Below, piece after piece: positions 29,711 to 39,325 of a DNA stretch of 64,000 nucleotides. The stretch comes from Prorocentrum cordatum. Its lineage: Eukaryota; Sar; Dinophyceae; Prorocentrales; Prorocentraceae. Position 1 is the stretch's first letter. Each line of letters begins with the position of its first letter. The stretch is from positions 65,001 through 129,000 of the forward strand of contig CAUYUJ010014325.1 in the NCBI GenBank assembly GCA_963575745.1, given 5' to 3'. Position numbers and translations under genes: made by a program. Under the pieces are notes generated by a model. That model was given only the letters and a program-made list of their open reading frames with translations, made no database searches and was not told the DNA's origin.

Positions 29711-30577
29711 GTGCAGTTGCCATACTTGTCTTCTATCGCGTATGCCAGGGACATTCCATTTTTTGTTGCTTCCATAGAAAGAATGTACGTCCCACATGAC
29801 CCTGGCCAAGCCAGGGGTCACGGGCCCCTTCTTCATGTCACAGACATGCAGACGTTTCTGGAATCTACAGATGGGAGGGTACGCTTTCCGAAGAAAGATT
29901 CCGGGTTTTGTCTTGAAGCGGACTACGAACTACTAAGGCTGCTTCCGACTAAAAGGAGCCCAACAATGCCGAATGCAATGCGTATCCCTCCGTGGCTCAG
30001 CCAGCGGAGGTATGGGGGGGCTCCCCCTCCAAGGCGTTTTGTAGCTATGGGCCATAACGCACAAGAAGGAGAGCCGCCAACAGTTGGGACATGGCCCGCA
30101 GAGGGCACAGTCCATCTGTGGGATAAGCTCCCCAACCATAGAGATTCCTGGCCACTAATTCTTGTGTTCGCCGGCCGAGTATTCATTCGCTTTTCGTATA
30201 GAATTTGCCAGGACGGGACTCTCGTGTCTCGAGAGGTGCCGAGGTTCACTGATACTGACAAGGCCGTTACCCTTGTTAGAGTTGGAAACCCAGCGGATAC
30301 TAGAGCACAGCAAATGTTTTGGTCCGCTGTTTTCAACCATGAATGGGCTTCGTACGAGGTGACTTTTGACAACGAATCAGTGATCGCTTGGATTCACACT
30401 GACGAGACGCTATCGTTGGTCCCAAATCACAGGCCCCAGTTGCCGCCCGAGGCGCAAGAACGTGTTCTGTCTGTTCCATGGACTGACGACGGTAGGTTTT
30501 TGCGTTGTTACGGCTTCGGACACTGTCCATCTTGCAACTGTCGGATCAAATATAAACATAGACCAGACGTGGAATAA
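29711..30577 (+). CDS. Cargo ORF of element 1, 288 aa, unknown
   Basis: Globular-looking throughout: MQLPYLSSIAYARDIPFFVA, DGRVRFPKKDSGFCLEADYE, TWPAEGTVHLWDKLPNHRDS, LILVFAGRVFIRFSYRICQD, FWSAVFNHEWASYEVTFDNE. It ends with a Cys cluster (CYGFGHCPSCNCRIKYKH) that could bind zinc. Two strong hairpins (29797-29820, 29988-30009) sit in it. No family recognised. Confidence 0.5.
   Translation: MQLPYLSSIAYARDIPFFVASIERMYVPHDPGQARGHGPLLHVTDMQTFLESTDGRVRFPKKDSGFCLEADYELLRLLPTKRSPTMPNAMRIPPWLSQRRYGGAPPPRRFVAMGHNAQEGEPPTVGTWPAEGTVHLWDKLPNHRDSWPLILVFAGRVFIRFSYRICQDGTLVSREVPRFTDTDKAVTLVRVGNPADTRAQQMFWSAVFNHEWASYEVTFDNESVIAWIHTDETLSLVPNHRPQLPPEAQERVLSVPWTDDGRFLRCYGFGHCPSCNCRIKYKHRPDVE
29797..29820. repeat. 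Hairpin with GGC-CAA-GCC core
   Basis: Left TGACCCTGGC, loop CAA, right GCCAGGG-G-TCA: ten pairs with one extra G on the 3' arm. Confidence 0.9.
29988..30009. repeat. Hairpin with GGCT-C-AGCC core
   Basis: Left CTCCGTGGCT, loop C, right AGCCA-G-CGGAG: ten perfect pairs, one bulged G on the 3' arm. Read in frame as WLSQRR, a third reading frame relative to the 25741 and 27225 hairpins. Confidence 0.9.
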
Positions 30578-31434
30578 AGAGACCATCCCGACATCCTTTA
30601 AGGCAAACGGACTTGAATTACATGTGGACAGTCCTGATGATCTTCCCACTACGCGTGCTGAGTGGATCGGAACGCGTACGAAAAGACAAAAGGGAACCTC
30701 TGCGATTGTGATAAGAAATATCAGCAGTAACCAACAGCAGGAGCGCAAGTGGGCAGATGGGGCATTCACGCATGGCTGCTGCTGGCCAGATCTTTGAGAA
30801 CAGCCAGCCAAGCAACTTCCCTGCCTGGGTTCCAGAAAACGCCGCGGCACAGCCGCCGGCGCGTCATGGCCCTTTCTTCCAGTATTTGGAGCCCTTGAAG
30901 CGGAGGTTCATTGAATGGCTTGCATTCTTGGATTCAAGAGCGAGGTCCCAAGTTCCTCCAATTCAGGCATGGTGGCCCCTGCTTTGGAAAACGGATAATG
31001 ACCAGTGTGCGCGCCCGATGTCTTGTCCGGCTCTGGCAGCCTGCGACTGGCTAGATCAGCGAGACGACCTCCATGAACCGATGAACGGTTGGGAGAGATG
31101 GCAGCACACGATGACCAGGCAAAACATTTTCGCGCCGACACTTCAGACGATAGCCGATCAGGTAGCCATGGGAAGACCGTGGACGCCTGTACAGCAGGAT
31201 GATGCCGCAGACGCCGCAGGGCAAAGCCCTCGCGGACGTCTACCGGTTGCCTGGGAAAACAGCCTTGAGGCAAGACCGAGTCGTGACTCTCGTTCTATCA
31301 CTAGGCGAGCAAACCAGTGTCGTGACCATTGTCTCATAGCACCAACGATGCAACCTGCCTCCGGCCAAGCCGAGACGGCAGACGCAAGTCTGCAGGTCGC
31401 ACTTGACTTCGCAGCCATCAGCGGGCCTATGTAA
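30462..31434 (+). CDS. Two overlapping cargo frames of element 1
   Basis: Frame 30462-30797 (111 aa; NKETIPTSFKANGLELHVDS, GTRTKRQKGTSAIVIRNISS) and frame 30757-31434 (225 aa; HGPFFQYLEPLKRRFIEWLA, IQAWWPLLWKTDNDQCARPM, HTMTRQNIFAPTLQTIADQV) look protein-like and overlap by 41 bases in different phase, so they may be one protein with a frame break. No family recognised. A hairpin with loop ACA lies at 30844-30856. Confidence 0.4.
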
Positions 31435-32094
31435 GGCCTCGCTGATAACTGACGGGACAATCGCCCTTGATCATCCCAGCGGATATTCATATAAAGATTG
31501 TGAGGACAGTTCAATAAATATATCTTTGACCGGGACTGAGGCTAGAGCGATAACAGCTCAATATGTCATTGAATACACAGGTGTTCGCTTAAGTACCAAT
31601 GATCCCAATAGGTTGCGGATGTCAGGGGAAACACAACATGATATCCCAGATTATCGCGAGGAACATAGTTGAAGGGAACTGGATGGCCCCTGTACCACAA
31701 ATGCAACTTGGTCTTTGCATTATAAGAGTGGTTGCTATCGTTCGCGAGATCATGAGCTCCTTTATTTCAGATGGACATGTTGTTGATTACCCGGGGAGAA
31801 CAGTTCTTGCCGCGGGAGGGAGCACAGATGATGATCATTATAAGCGACGGAGGGATGCATCTGCCCTTGACTGTCGCATTCGCGCTGCGGTTCAGACGGG
31901 CGACCGCATATATAGAAGAGTGGGCCCGTAATTTAGGTCGGAGGTTCGGGGGTGAGATCGAAGTGGAACGGAGAGCCCCCCAACCGGGAAATCGATTTCG
32001 GTTTCGTGTTCGTGCGTGCCGTGCGGGCGAGGCGAAGCTGCGTGGGCGGGCGAGAGAAAGTCTCCTGTGGCTGAGGCGCGGCCGGACCAAATGA
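31403..32094 (+). pseudogene. Broken cargo frames
   Basis: Short plus-strand frames (31403-31672, 31599-31931, 31771-32094) each have some protein-like texture (SINISLTGTEARAITAQYVI; LPLTVAFALRFRRATAYIEE). They probably derive from one decayed gene. The minus-strand frame here is His/Ser-rich and mirrors the GAT array, so it was dismissed. Confidence 0.3.
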
Positions 32095-32290
32095 TTCCCT
32101 TCCGGGCGGCCAGGGCCCCGCGGTGTCCCGCCGGTGTCCCGCTGGTGTCCCGTGTGGCTGAGGCGCGGCCGGACCAAATGATTCCCTTCCGGGCGGCCGG
32201 GGCCCCGCGGTGTCCCGCCGGTGTCCCGCGGTGTCCCGCGGTGTCCCGCGGTGCCCCGCGGTGCCCCGCCGGCGTCCCGCGGTGTCCCGC
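32067..32290. repeat. 87-bp duplication merging into GGTGTCCCGC minisatellite
   Basis: GTGGCTGAGGCGCGGCCGGA occurs at 32067 and 32154 (87-bp period); the spacer and right flank are made of GGTGTCCCGC units. Confidence 0.85.
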
Positions 32291-32294
32291 GAGG

Positions 32295-32326
<32 letters not shown>

Positions 32327-33110
32327 GATGGTGTCCCGATGAAGATGATGTTGGTGTTGATGATGGTGTCGATGATGATGATAGTGTCCCGATGATGAGG
32401 ATGATGATGCTCATGATGTTTATGTTGATGATGATGACGGTGATGGTGTCCCGACGATGATGATCATGATGATGATTCCGATGATGTTGGTGATGATGAT
32501 GTCGGTGGAAGTGGTGTCCTGGCGATAATGATGATGATGATGCTGTTGATGTTGATTATGCTGTCCCGATGATGATGCTGATGATGATGATGGTGGTGAT
32601 GATGATGGAGATGTTGGTGGTGGCCCGATGATGAGATTAATGATACGATGTTGGTGATGATGTTGCTCATGGTGATGATGGTGCCCCAATGATGATGATG
32701 ATGATGTTGATGATGGTTGTGATAATGATGATGATGTCGATGATGATGATGCGATGATCAAGATGATGATGGTGTCCCGAGGATGATGACGATGTGGATG
32801 ATCATGTTGATGATGAGAACGATGGTGATCATGATGGTGCCCCCATTATGATGATGATGATTCTGATGATGCTGCTGAGGATGATGACGATGACTGTGTC
32901 CCGATGATGATGATGATGCTGATGATGTTGATATTGAGATGATGATGGTGATGATGGTGATGACGATGTTGTCCCGATGGTGATGCTGACGTTGATGCTG
33001 GTGTTTATGATGATGATGACGGTGCCCTCATGATGATGATGATGTTGGTGCTGATGTTGATGTTGATGACGTTGGTGATGATGATGATGATGACGTTGAT
33101 TGTGAGAGCG
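32290..33110. repeat. (GAT)n-rich imperfect microsatellite, about 820 bp
   Basis: GATGAT units interrupted by GTT, GGTGTCCCGAT and similar words. The word GTGTCCCGAT recurs and links it to the preceding array. Confidence 0.95.
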
Positions 33111-33300
33111 ACTGTGATATCGATAGTGAGATCGATAGTGGGACCGAATGTGAGTTCGATTGTGTGATCGATTGTGAGATCGTTGGTGCGATCAATTGTG
33201 AGATCGGTCGATTGTGACATCGATCGAGTGAGATCGATCGAGCGAGACCGATAGTGAGATCGATGCTGAGATCGATCGTGAGACCGATCGAGTGAGACGT
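33104..33300. repeat. GTGAGATCGAT minisatellite
   Basis: Imperfect units of GTGAGATCGAT with internal ATCGAT palindromes. Confidence 0.9.
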
Positions 33301-34103
33301 TGCCCCCCCCCCCCCGAACCTCCTTATCGCCCGAAGGGTGGTCGTGTAGGTGGACAAGTACGAACCGACATTCGTCGCCAGGGCTCATTTTTACAGGAGG
33401 CCATTTATTGGCTTCAAAACAGGTGCGTAGATGCTAATGCGGAGCTCCAAGATAAGGACGCAGGCCCGTTCCGTACAGCACGCGGTAAATTTGGCATTCC
33501 TGCAGCTACTGCTGCTAGGAATTTGCCGAAGTTCATTCGCGATCGAGAGCAGCATGTTCGTGAGAGTGGAAGTGCCAGTGAGCCCCCCGACAGCCAAGCT
33601 GGTTCGGTGGGGCCGAGGCGACCACAAGGACGCGGCGAAAGCGAGACCGCAACCGCCACCTCCGCCGCGCAGACCCGACGTCCAAGACGCTCGGGCTGGC
33701 GACGAAGTTACCGAATCCCCATACTCTGCCAGCGGCACAGCCGTCTCGGCAAGAGAAGAATACTCGCGGTACTCTGACGCACGGGATTGGTCGAGGCCCC
33801 GGCGCGCGCGCGATGGAGCCATGGACGTCGGCCGGGGCGCTGCTGGCCACGACCCGCTCGTCTCCTACCCGCACTGCATAAATTGTGCAGAACGGATACT
33901 ACGTCCATCGGGATCGGCTCTGGTGGCTGTCCAATGATGTCTGGTGGTCGCAGACGTGGCGCGTCCTGTCTCTGGCTGAACATGAGTTTCGCTTCCCGCC
34001 GAAGGGGAAGGCGACCAAGAACAAAGACAAGCACTACAGACCAGCGCATTGCGCTGGTCGTGGCAAAGGGAGGCCCCGTTCGCCTCGTGGCGGCGAGGGG
34101 TAA
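33292..34103 (+). pseudogene. Last cargo frames before the 3' LTR
   Basis: Frames 33292-33777, 33431-33937 and 33885-34103 succeed one another. Protein-like pieces include GSFLQEAIYWLQNRCVDANA and VHRDRLWWLSNDVWWSQTWR. DVWWKQTWRGG in the pol linker (17290-17335) resembles SNDVWWSQTWR, a possible internal duplication or recurring motif of this lineage. Function unknown. Confidence 0.35.
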
Positions 34104-34459
34104 ACAGGAGGCTCGGCGTCATCATGCCCGAGGCCTCCGACGCCACCGACGGGGGGCAACCCGTTCGAGTACCTGGATTGAGTCCGGCCCGCGTGACTTA
34201 GTCGCTGCAGGCGTATGCAGGAGAATTTTCGCCGCGCGACGAAGTCGTGTCGGGCGAATCAAGCAGCTCTGCCGATCGACGAAGTCGAATCGGCGGAGAG
34301 AATTTATTTATCTGATGGTGGGAGTCGTCGGGCCTCTTCGGCCCTTCGCCCCCTGGCAGCCACCGTTGAGCCGTGAAATTATTTTGCGGTTGGCTCCGGT
34401 GGTTGTGTATATGTACAGGCCAGGGGTGCTGTGGCTGGATGGGCTCTACGAGGCCCGCC
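34104..34459. other. Non-coding 3' region of element 1
   Basis: No gene seen. It holds two hairpins with loop GAA: CGAC-gaa-GTCG near 34238-34248 and GCCGATCGAC-gaa-GTCG-A-ATCGGC near 34271-34294, again with a bulge on the 3' arm. Confidence 0.6.
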
Positions 34460-34467
34460 GCGGGGGG
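34460..34467 (+). other. Candidate polypurine tract
   Basis: GCGGGGGG lies immediately before the AGT start of the 3' LTR, the position of plus-strand priming. Confidence 0.4.
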
Positions 34468-34810
34468 AGTAAATCTGCTCCTCTCCGCCTCACCTTCATG
34501 CTGGTTATCATATCGCTTGTCTTGCTGCGCACTGTATGACTATGATTGCGGTAGCCTTCCGCAGCTGCGTTGTGCTCACAGGAGATAAAAGGAGCGTGCT
34601 GGCTTGCACGCGCGCGCCGAGGGGTCGCTCCCTCGTCGTAGTCGTGTCGTCGGCCGGTCGGCCTCCTCACCTACTATTCTTGATAGAGTACATTTGCTTA
34701 CTGGTTACTTGTCTTATCGATGTCTCATCCCGTGCCCTCTTCCACTGAGCAGAATGAACATGAGACCTTTATCCCTTTGTCATCTTACCCCGATTCTCAG
34801 AGGAAAGACT
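34468..34810 (+). repeat. 3' LTR of element 1
   Basis: Gap-free match to 8854-9196. It begins AGT and ends ACT, followed by GAGGG (34811-34815), the right target duplication. The Gag start region copied here (ATG at 34724) runs into TGA after 29 codons. Confidence 0.85.
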
Positions 34811-36600
34811 GAGGGATGGTGGGCCCGCAGGCATGAACGCTTGGTCTTGGCGGGCGTCTTGCCGCCAAGTCATGCTCGCGCACTTGGTCTCCTGGGCCGT
34901 GGATGCACGCGCGGCGCAGTGGAACTGCCTCTCCCCTGCCCCCCCTGCCGGCATCCCAAAGACGCCGCGCTTGTTGCAACCAAAGGTATTGCTTGGATTT
35001 GTACACAGGCTGGGGGGGGCTGCATTTGCGCAGTGCGACCTATGGCGGCCCGGAACACTCTGGCCCCCGCACTCCCTTCCCGATGTGGCAGAAGACGTGC
35101 CCCCCCCTTTGCTTAACCCCGTGGGCGCTCAAGCCATCCTGACAGACTTGGCCCCCTTGCCGCCGTCGCCTTGCCCCCCCCCTCGCCGACCATAGCATCG
35201 CGCCCCTGCGCTCCGCTGACCAGGTGGCCCCTGCTTCGCGCCAGGGAGGACTGCACCATTGCGCACATCGTGGTGCAGCACGCCCGCAAACTGCATGACG
35301 AGATAGAAGCGGCCTGGCGCGACTGGGCGGAGGACAAGCCCCCGGCAAGGACCTGCGGCCAGGGGCCGCCGCAGAGGCTCTCGAGCCCCGCTCCTGGAGG
35401 TGGAGTGCCGGGCGTTCCTATGCAATTCATGGGCAACTGGCTCCAGAAGACGGGGTACCAGGCAACTACCCTTGGGTCGGGCGGCTCGCCGCCCCGGTGC
35501 ACCTGGCCCCTTTCCTAGTCGCAGGAAAGGGACGCGACGGCGAGCGCGAAGATAACCTCCTCCCGCAGGGGATCACGTTGTTGAGCTCCGACTGGCCTGC
35601 CCTGGGCAGAGACCCCAGCCGACGCAGTCAGCAGCACCTCGCGAGGTTTCTTGCCATCCACAGGGTCCAAGACTTGTCCTCGCAGCTACTGACTCATTAC
35701 CAGTCCCCAGTCGACGCCCTCTTTAGCGGAACAGCAGCGGCCCCACCTGTGGCCTCAAAAGCGGCACCGGACAAGGTAACGGCGCCAGCCACTCCGACGG
35801 GCACCCCGAACTCGGCCGGGGAGCCACCAGGCGCCAGCGCCCCGCGCAAAGATGACCGCTGCCCCACTCCAAGCATCGAAAGCCAGAACACCCCCAACTC
35901 GGAAGCAGACCAACCTGCGGCAGGCCTAGCGTCCGTCTGGTGGCTTAACGCCCAACCTACTGCTGTGCCGCCGACCGGTGGGTCGGCCTCTAGGGACATG
36001 GTGCCCGCGTCCCCGCCGCCCCGAGATGCCGCTGCAGCTGCCCCCTCCCAGCCCCCCAGCACCTGGCTGCAAAGGGGGGCAGCGACCCGCTGCCCGCCCA
36101 GAACCCCCTGCTAGCGAGCGCCGATCGCCAGCGGCATCAGAGGTCGACTGTTCACCCGACCACCGCGAAGACAGTCCACAGGACGCAGGCGCCCCAGCTG
36201 CCGAGCACAGCAGCCCTCACCCGGGCCGCGCCAGGCAGTTCCGAAGCCAGGGACTTTGCCCACAGCCCAACCCCCGCAGGAAGAGCGGCCCCCAACAGGC
36301 AAAGGAGCGGCAAGCACCGACGGAGGCGGCCCTAGCGGCAGTTCTCCAGACGGACCAGGCACTGCGGTGTCTGGTCAGGCCTAACGATGGGCGGGCGTGG
36401 AAGTCCCCTAGGACGCCAACGCGCGAATGCTCAGGGCCCCCCCCAGGCCCCGAGCCCTCCCACAGCAGCGCCTGGGCGAACTACCAAGGAGCAGGAGCCT
36501 CCTCTGCGACCGTAGGCTCTGCCCAAGCACGGGGGCGAGACTGGCCCCCCCGCACCGACCGCGGCAACGTAGACGAAACGACCCCAATGATTGCTTAATT
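34811..36600 (+). pseudogene. Coding-like GC-rich sequence right of element 1
   Basis: Plus-strand frames with some protein texture: 34833-35195 (VMLAHLVSWAVDARAAQWN), 35171-35518 and 35497-36114 (SRRSQQHLARFLAIHRVQDL, SSQLLTHYQSPVDALFSG). The rest is Pro/Ala-rich. No family recognised. In base composition it matches 2560-8848, so both flanks may be halves of one locus split by the retroelement, but I could not join the frames. Confidence 0.35.
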
Positions 36601-36889
36601 ACATGCGCGGCCCCGCCGACCCATGAACTGGGACAGGGCATGGAACTACCGGACCAACGCCTGGGACACCTGGCCAGAGGTAGTCGACCAGGTGAAGCGG
36701 GAGCGGGGCCTTCTTCGTCGAAGGTCCTCATCCTCATCCCCCATTCTTTATCCTTACAAGCAATTATTCCGTGTCGCGCCCCGAGGCCGGTCGGAAGGGC
36801 GGGCTGGGCGTTTCGCTTGAGATTTTATCACCATTTGTGACCTCGAAGTTTAAACATTGACAGCAGCTTCGCAGATGAATAGCTGGTGG
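36601..36889 (+). other. Short coding-like fragment, then unassigned sequence
   Basis: 36623-36820 reads RAWNYRTNAWDTWPEVVDQV then becomes basic. It may be an exon of the preceding locus. Confidence 0.25.
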
Positions 36890-37370
36890 TTTTCAAAATG
36901 TGGCTCTCGCACCAGCGCCGCGCACATTCTTTTGAACAGCTTGCAAAAGTTTCACGAATTGAAGGCGGGCCGTTTTCAAAATGCGTCTCTCGCCTTACGT
37001 AGCGCCGCGCGCATTCGTCCTAAACATTTACAAGTTTCCCGGACTGGGGGCAGATCGTTTTTTTTAATGTGGTTCTCGTTTTAGCGCCGCGAACATTCGT
37101 TTTACGCATGTCCAAGAGTTTCACGGATAGAGGGCGGGTCGTTTTCAAAATGCGACCTTCGCCTTAGCGCCGCGCACATTCGTTTTAAAAGTTTGCAAGA
37201 ACTTCACGGATTGAGGGCGGTTCTTTTTCAAACGTGATTCTCGCCATAGCGCCTCGCACACTCGTTTTAGGAATTTGCAAGTGGTTCACGCAGTGAGGGC
37301 GGCTCCCTTCAAAATGCGGTTCTCGTTTTAGCGCCGCGCGCATTCGTTTTGAAAGTTCGCAGAACTTTCA
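36890..37370. repeat. 82-83-bp tandem repeat, 6 copies
   Basis: The anchor GCGCCGCGCACATTCGTTTT, or close variants, starts at 36915, 37002, 37084, 37167, 37249 and 37331. Copies also share TTTCAAAATGCG and TTCACGGATTGAGGGCGG. Confidence 0.9.
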
Positions 37371-38011
37371 CTACGTTTCATGTTTACCGTAACAGAAATG
37401 GTGTGTTGGACCGATTCCTGATTGTCAGGGCGCAGCAATTACGTATATTCGCTGCGTTGGAGGCCCAGGAGTGGTGTTCTGGCACGACTCAGAGGGAGAG
37501 AGAGAGAGAGAGAGAGAGCTGTTGCGCACGCTTCAGGATTTTCGCACTGCTGTCCCCACCGGGGCAATTCCATCAGTGGAAACGAACCTTTGTAGGGTCT
37601 TATGCAGAGTGAGCTTGGAGGGAGGGAGGTGCTCCTCGTCTTGCTCCTCCTCCGTTCTCCCAGGCCGCCATCCCCCACTCGTTTCATCCATCCCTTTTCC
37701 CCTTCCCCACCCCCTCCCCCGCCTTTTTCTCCGCCCCCCCTCCTCCACCACATCTCGCACAGACAGAGGCGAGCAGAGACAACCGATCTCCAAGGGCGCC
37801 CTCGAGGGCGCGAAGTTATTCGCGCTTCGCGGTTCGGTTCCGATTCCTCCTCATCTTCCTCTTCTCCCCTGGGAGGCGGCTCGAGTGCGCGAAGTTATTC
37901 GCACTTCGCGCTTCGCGCAGCGCGAAGCGCGAAGTTGGGAGCCCTTGGATCTCCCCCCGAGCTCATCCAGCTCACCCCCATCCGCCGGAGGGGTGGGGCG
38001 CCAGGCCGCGG
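37371..38011. other. Intergenic sequence with GA array, C/T-rich tract and palindromes
   Basis: A (GA)n run lies at 37495-37519 and a pyrimidine-rich tract at 37620-37760. CGAAG/CTTCG palindromes occur near 37810-37832 and at 37889-37935. No gene seen before the ATG at 38012. Confidence 0.6.
37903..37935. repeat. Perfect 16-bp inverted repeat
   Basis: ACTTCGCGCTTCGCGC, a single A, then GCGCGAAGCGCGAAGT: 16 perfect pairs round one base. The preceding GCGAAGTTATTCGC word also occurs at 37811. Confidence 0.97.
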
Positions 38012-38250
38012 ATGGCCCCCCGCATCGCCGCAGCCGCCCTGGGCGCGTGTTCCGCGGGCCTGCTGCCGCAGCACGGCTTCGCGGCGCGCAGCGGCCTGCC
38101 TCCGCCAGCTGGCGCGGGCCTCGCACGGCGGCCCCCGCCGCGCGGCGCCGCCGCCAGAAGAGGCCGCCTGAGGCCCGCGCTGCGGGCGGCGCGCGCGGAG
38201 GACCTCCGCGGCGGGTGGGCGGCGCGCGCTCGCTGCTGCCACCCTTTTTC
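38012..38250 (+). CDS. Candidate plastid-targeting presequence exon
   Basis: From ATG 38012 the frame reads MAPRIAAAALGACSAGLLPQ, a short hydrophobic signal-peptide-like start, followed by HGFAARSGLPPPAGAGLARR and an Arg/Ala/Pro-rich, acid-free stretch up to ARAED at about residue 64. A signal peptide plus a basic, acid-poor transit peptide is the usual layout of nuclear genes for dinoflagellate plastid proteins. GGCGGGTGGG after about 38210 could hold a splice donor. No mature enzyme sequence follows in this frame, so a downstream exon would be needed, and the minisatellites that follow make the gene doubtful. Composition bias alone could mimic such a peptide. Confidence 0.35.
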
Positions 38251-38549
38251 ACCACGAGGCGAACGTCCGAGGAGGGAGAGATGCCGACAGCGCTGCCGCT
38301 GCCCTTCTCGCGCCGCCACGGCGGGATTCGCCCTGGAGTCTTGGTCTGAGCGCGCCCCCGGAGAGGTCTGGGGAGCGGCGGTATCGGTATTTCCGTTGCT
38401 TCCTCAAGAGCCGCGCGCGGCTACCTCGGCCCCCGCGCCTCTGCTGCTGTGGGTCGGCCTGCGTTCGCTGCTGTTTGTTTTGTCACAACCATCATGTGGT
38501 GTTGGGTCTTCGTTTTGAAGAGACGATGCCCCACGTCCTCCACCTCCCG

Positions 38550-38606
38550 CCTCCTCCTCCTCCTCCTCCTCCTCCTCCTCCTCCTCCTCCTCCTCCTCCT
38601 CCTCCC
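38550..38606. repeat. (TCC)n microsatellite
   Basis: About 19 CTC units. Confidence 0.95.
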
Positions 38607-38619
38607 CACGCCACCCCCC

Positions 38620-39325
38620 CTCACTTTGGCACACCCCTCGCACGTTTCGTGGCCCCACAGAGAGCTCCACCGAAGGCCCCAGTGACATGATTCGCATGCC
38701 CACTTTGGCACACCCCTCAAACGTTCCGTGGCCGCATTGGATCCTCCACCGAAGGCCCCAGTGGCATGCTTCGCATGCCACCCCCCTCCATTTTGGCACA
38801 CCCCTCACACGCTTCGTGGTCCCATGGGAAGTTTCACCAAAGGCCTCAGTAGCATGACTCGCATGCCGCCCCCTTTCCACTTTGGCACACCCCTCACACG
38901 CTTCGTGGCCCCATAAGGGGGCTCCACCGAAGGCCCCAGTGGCATGCTTCGCATGCCGACCCCCTCCACTTTGGCACACCCCTCATACGCTTCGTTGCCC
39001 CTTAAGTGGGCTCCACCGAAGGCCCCAGTGGCGGTGTTCGCATGCCGCCCCTCCACCAGTACAGCGTTTCAGTGGCGGTGTTTGCATACGTCTCCCACGC
39101 TCAGTAAAGCGTTTCGTGGCCCCATCGGGAGCTCGACCGAAGGCCCCAGTGGCGACGCTCGCATGGCGCCCCTCTCCTCCAGTTTGGCACACCCTCACTG
39201 GTTTCGTGGCCGCATATGGAGCGCCACCGAAGGCCCCAATGGCTGCGCCCGCATACGTCCCCACCCCATTTCGGCACGCCTTTTGCACGCTTCGTGACTC
39301 AAAAAGAGATCCACCGAAGGCGGTA
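38620..39325. repeat. ~89-bp minisatellite, about 8 copies
   Basis: TTGGCACACCCCTC starts near 38626, 38704, 38793, 38882 and 38971. Each unit contains CACGCTTCGTGGCCCC and CCACCGAAGGCCCCAGTGGC. Later units are degraded. Frames on both strands through it are repeat translations, not genes. Confidence 0.9.

Larger units (their letters stand above)
8854..34810 (+). mobile_element. 25.96-kb Ty1/copia-like LTR retroelement (element 1)
   Basis: Two direct 343-bp LTRs flank 25.3 kb. Each is adjoined by GAGGG. The order inside is Gag, CCCH zinc-finger protein, protease, integrase, reverse transcriptase, RNase H; integrase before RT is the copia order. A C5-methyltransferase-like domain and roughly 12 kb of extra frames follow. 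Known copia elements are about 5-10 kb, so this is unusually large. It is not intact: the protease motif reads DTE, there are in-frame TAG codons in RT, several frame breaks, and satellite arrays inside pol and in the 3' cargo. The LTRs differ at about 24 of 343 positions by my hand count (roughly 93% identity, no indel), so the insertion is old. Confidence 0.85.

Noticed and set aside
8830-34812. CTGA as target-site duplication of element 1
   Set aside because: It requires LTR ends without inverse termini; GAGGG with AGT...ACT ends fits better.
34604-35116. Fusion ORF reading from the 3' LTR into flanking DNA
   Set aside because: Open by chance in GC-rich sequence; no homology and no matching frame on the other side of the element.
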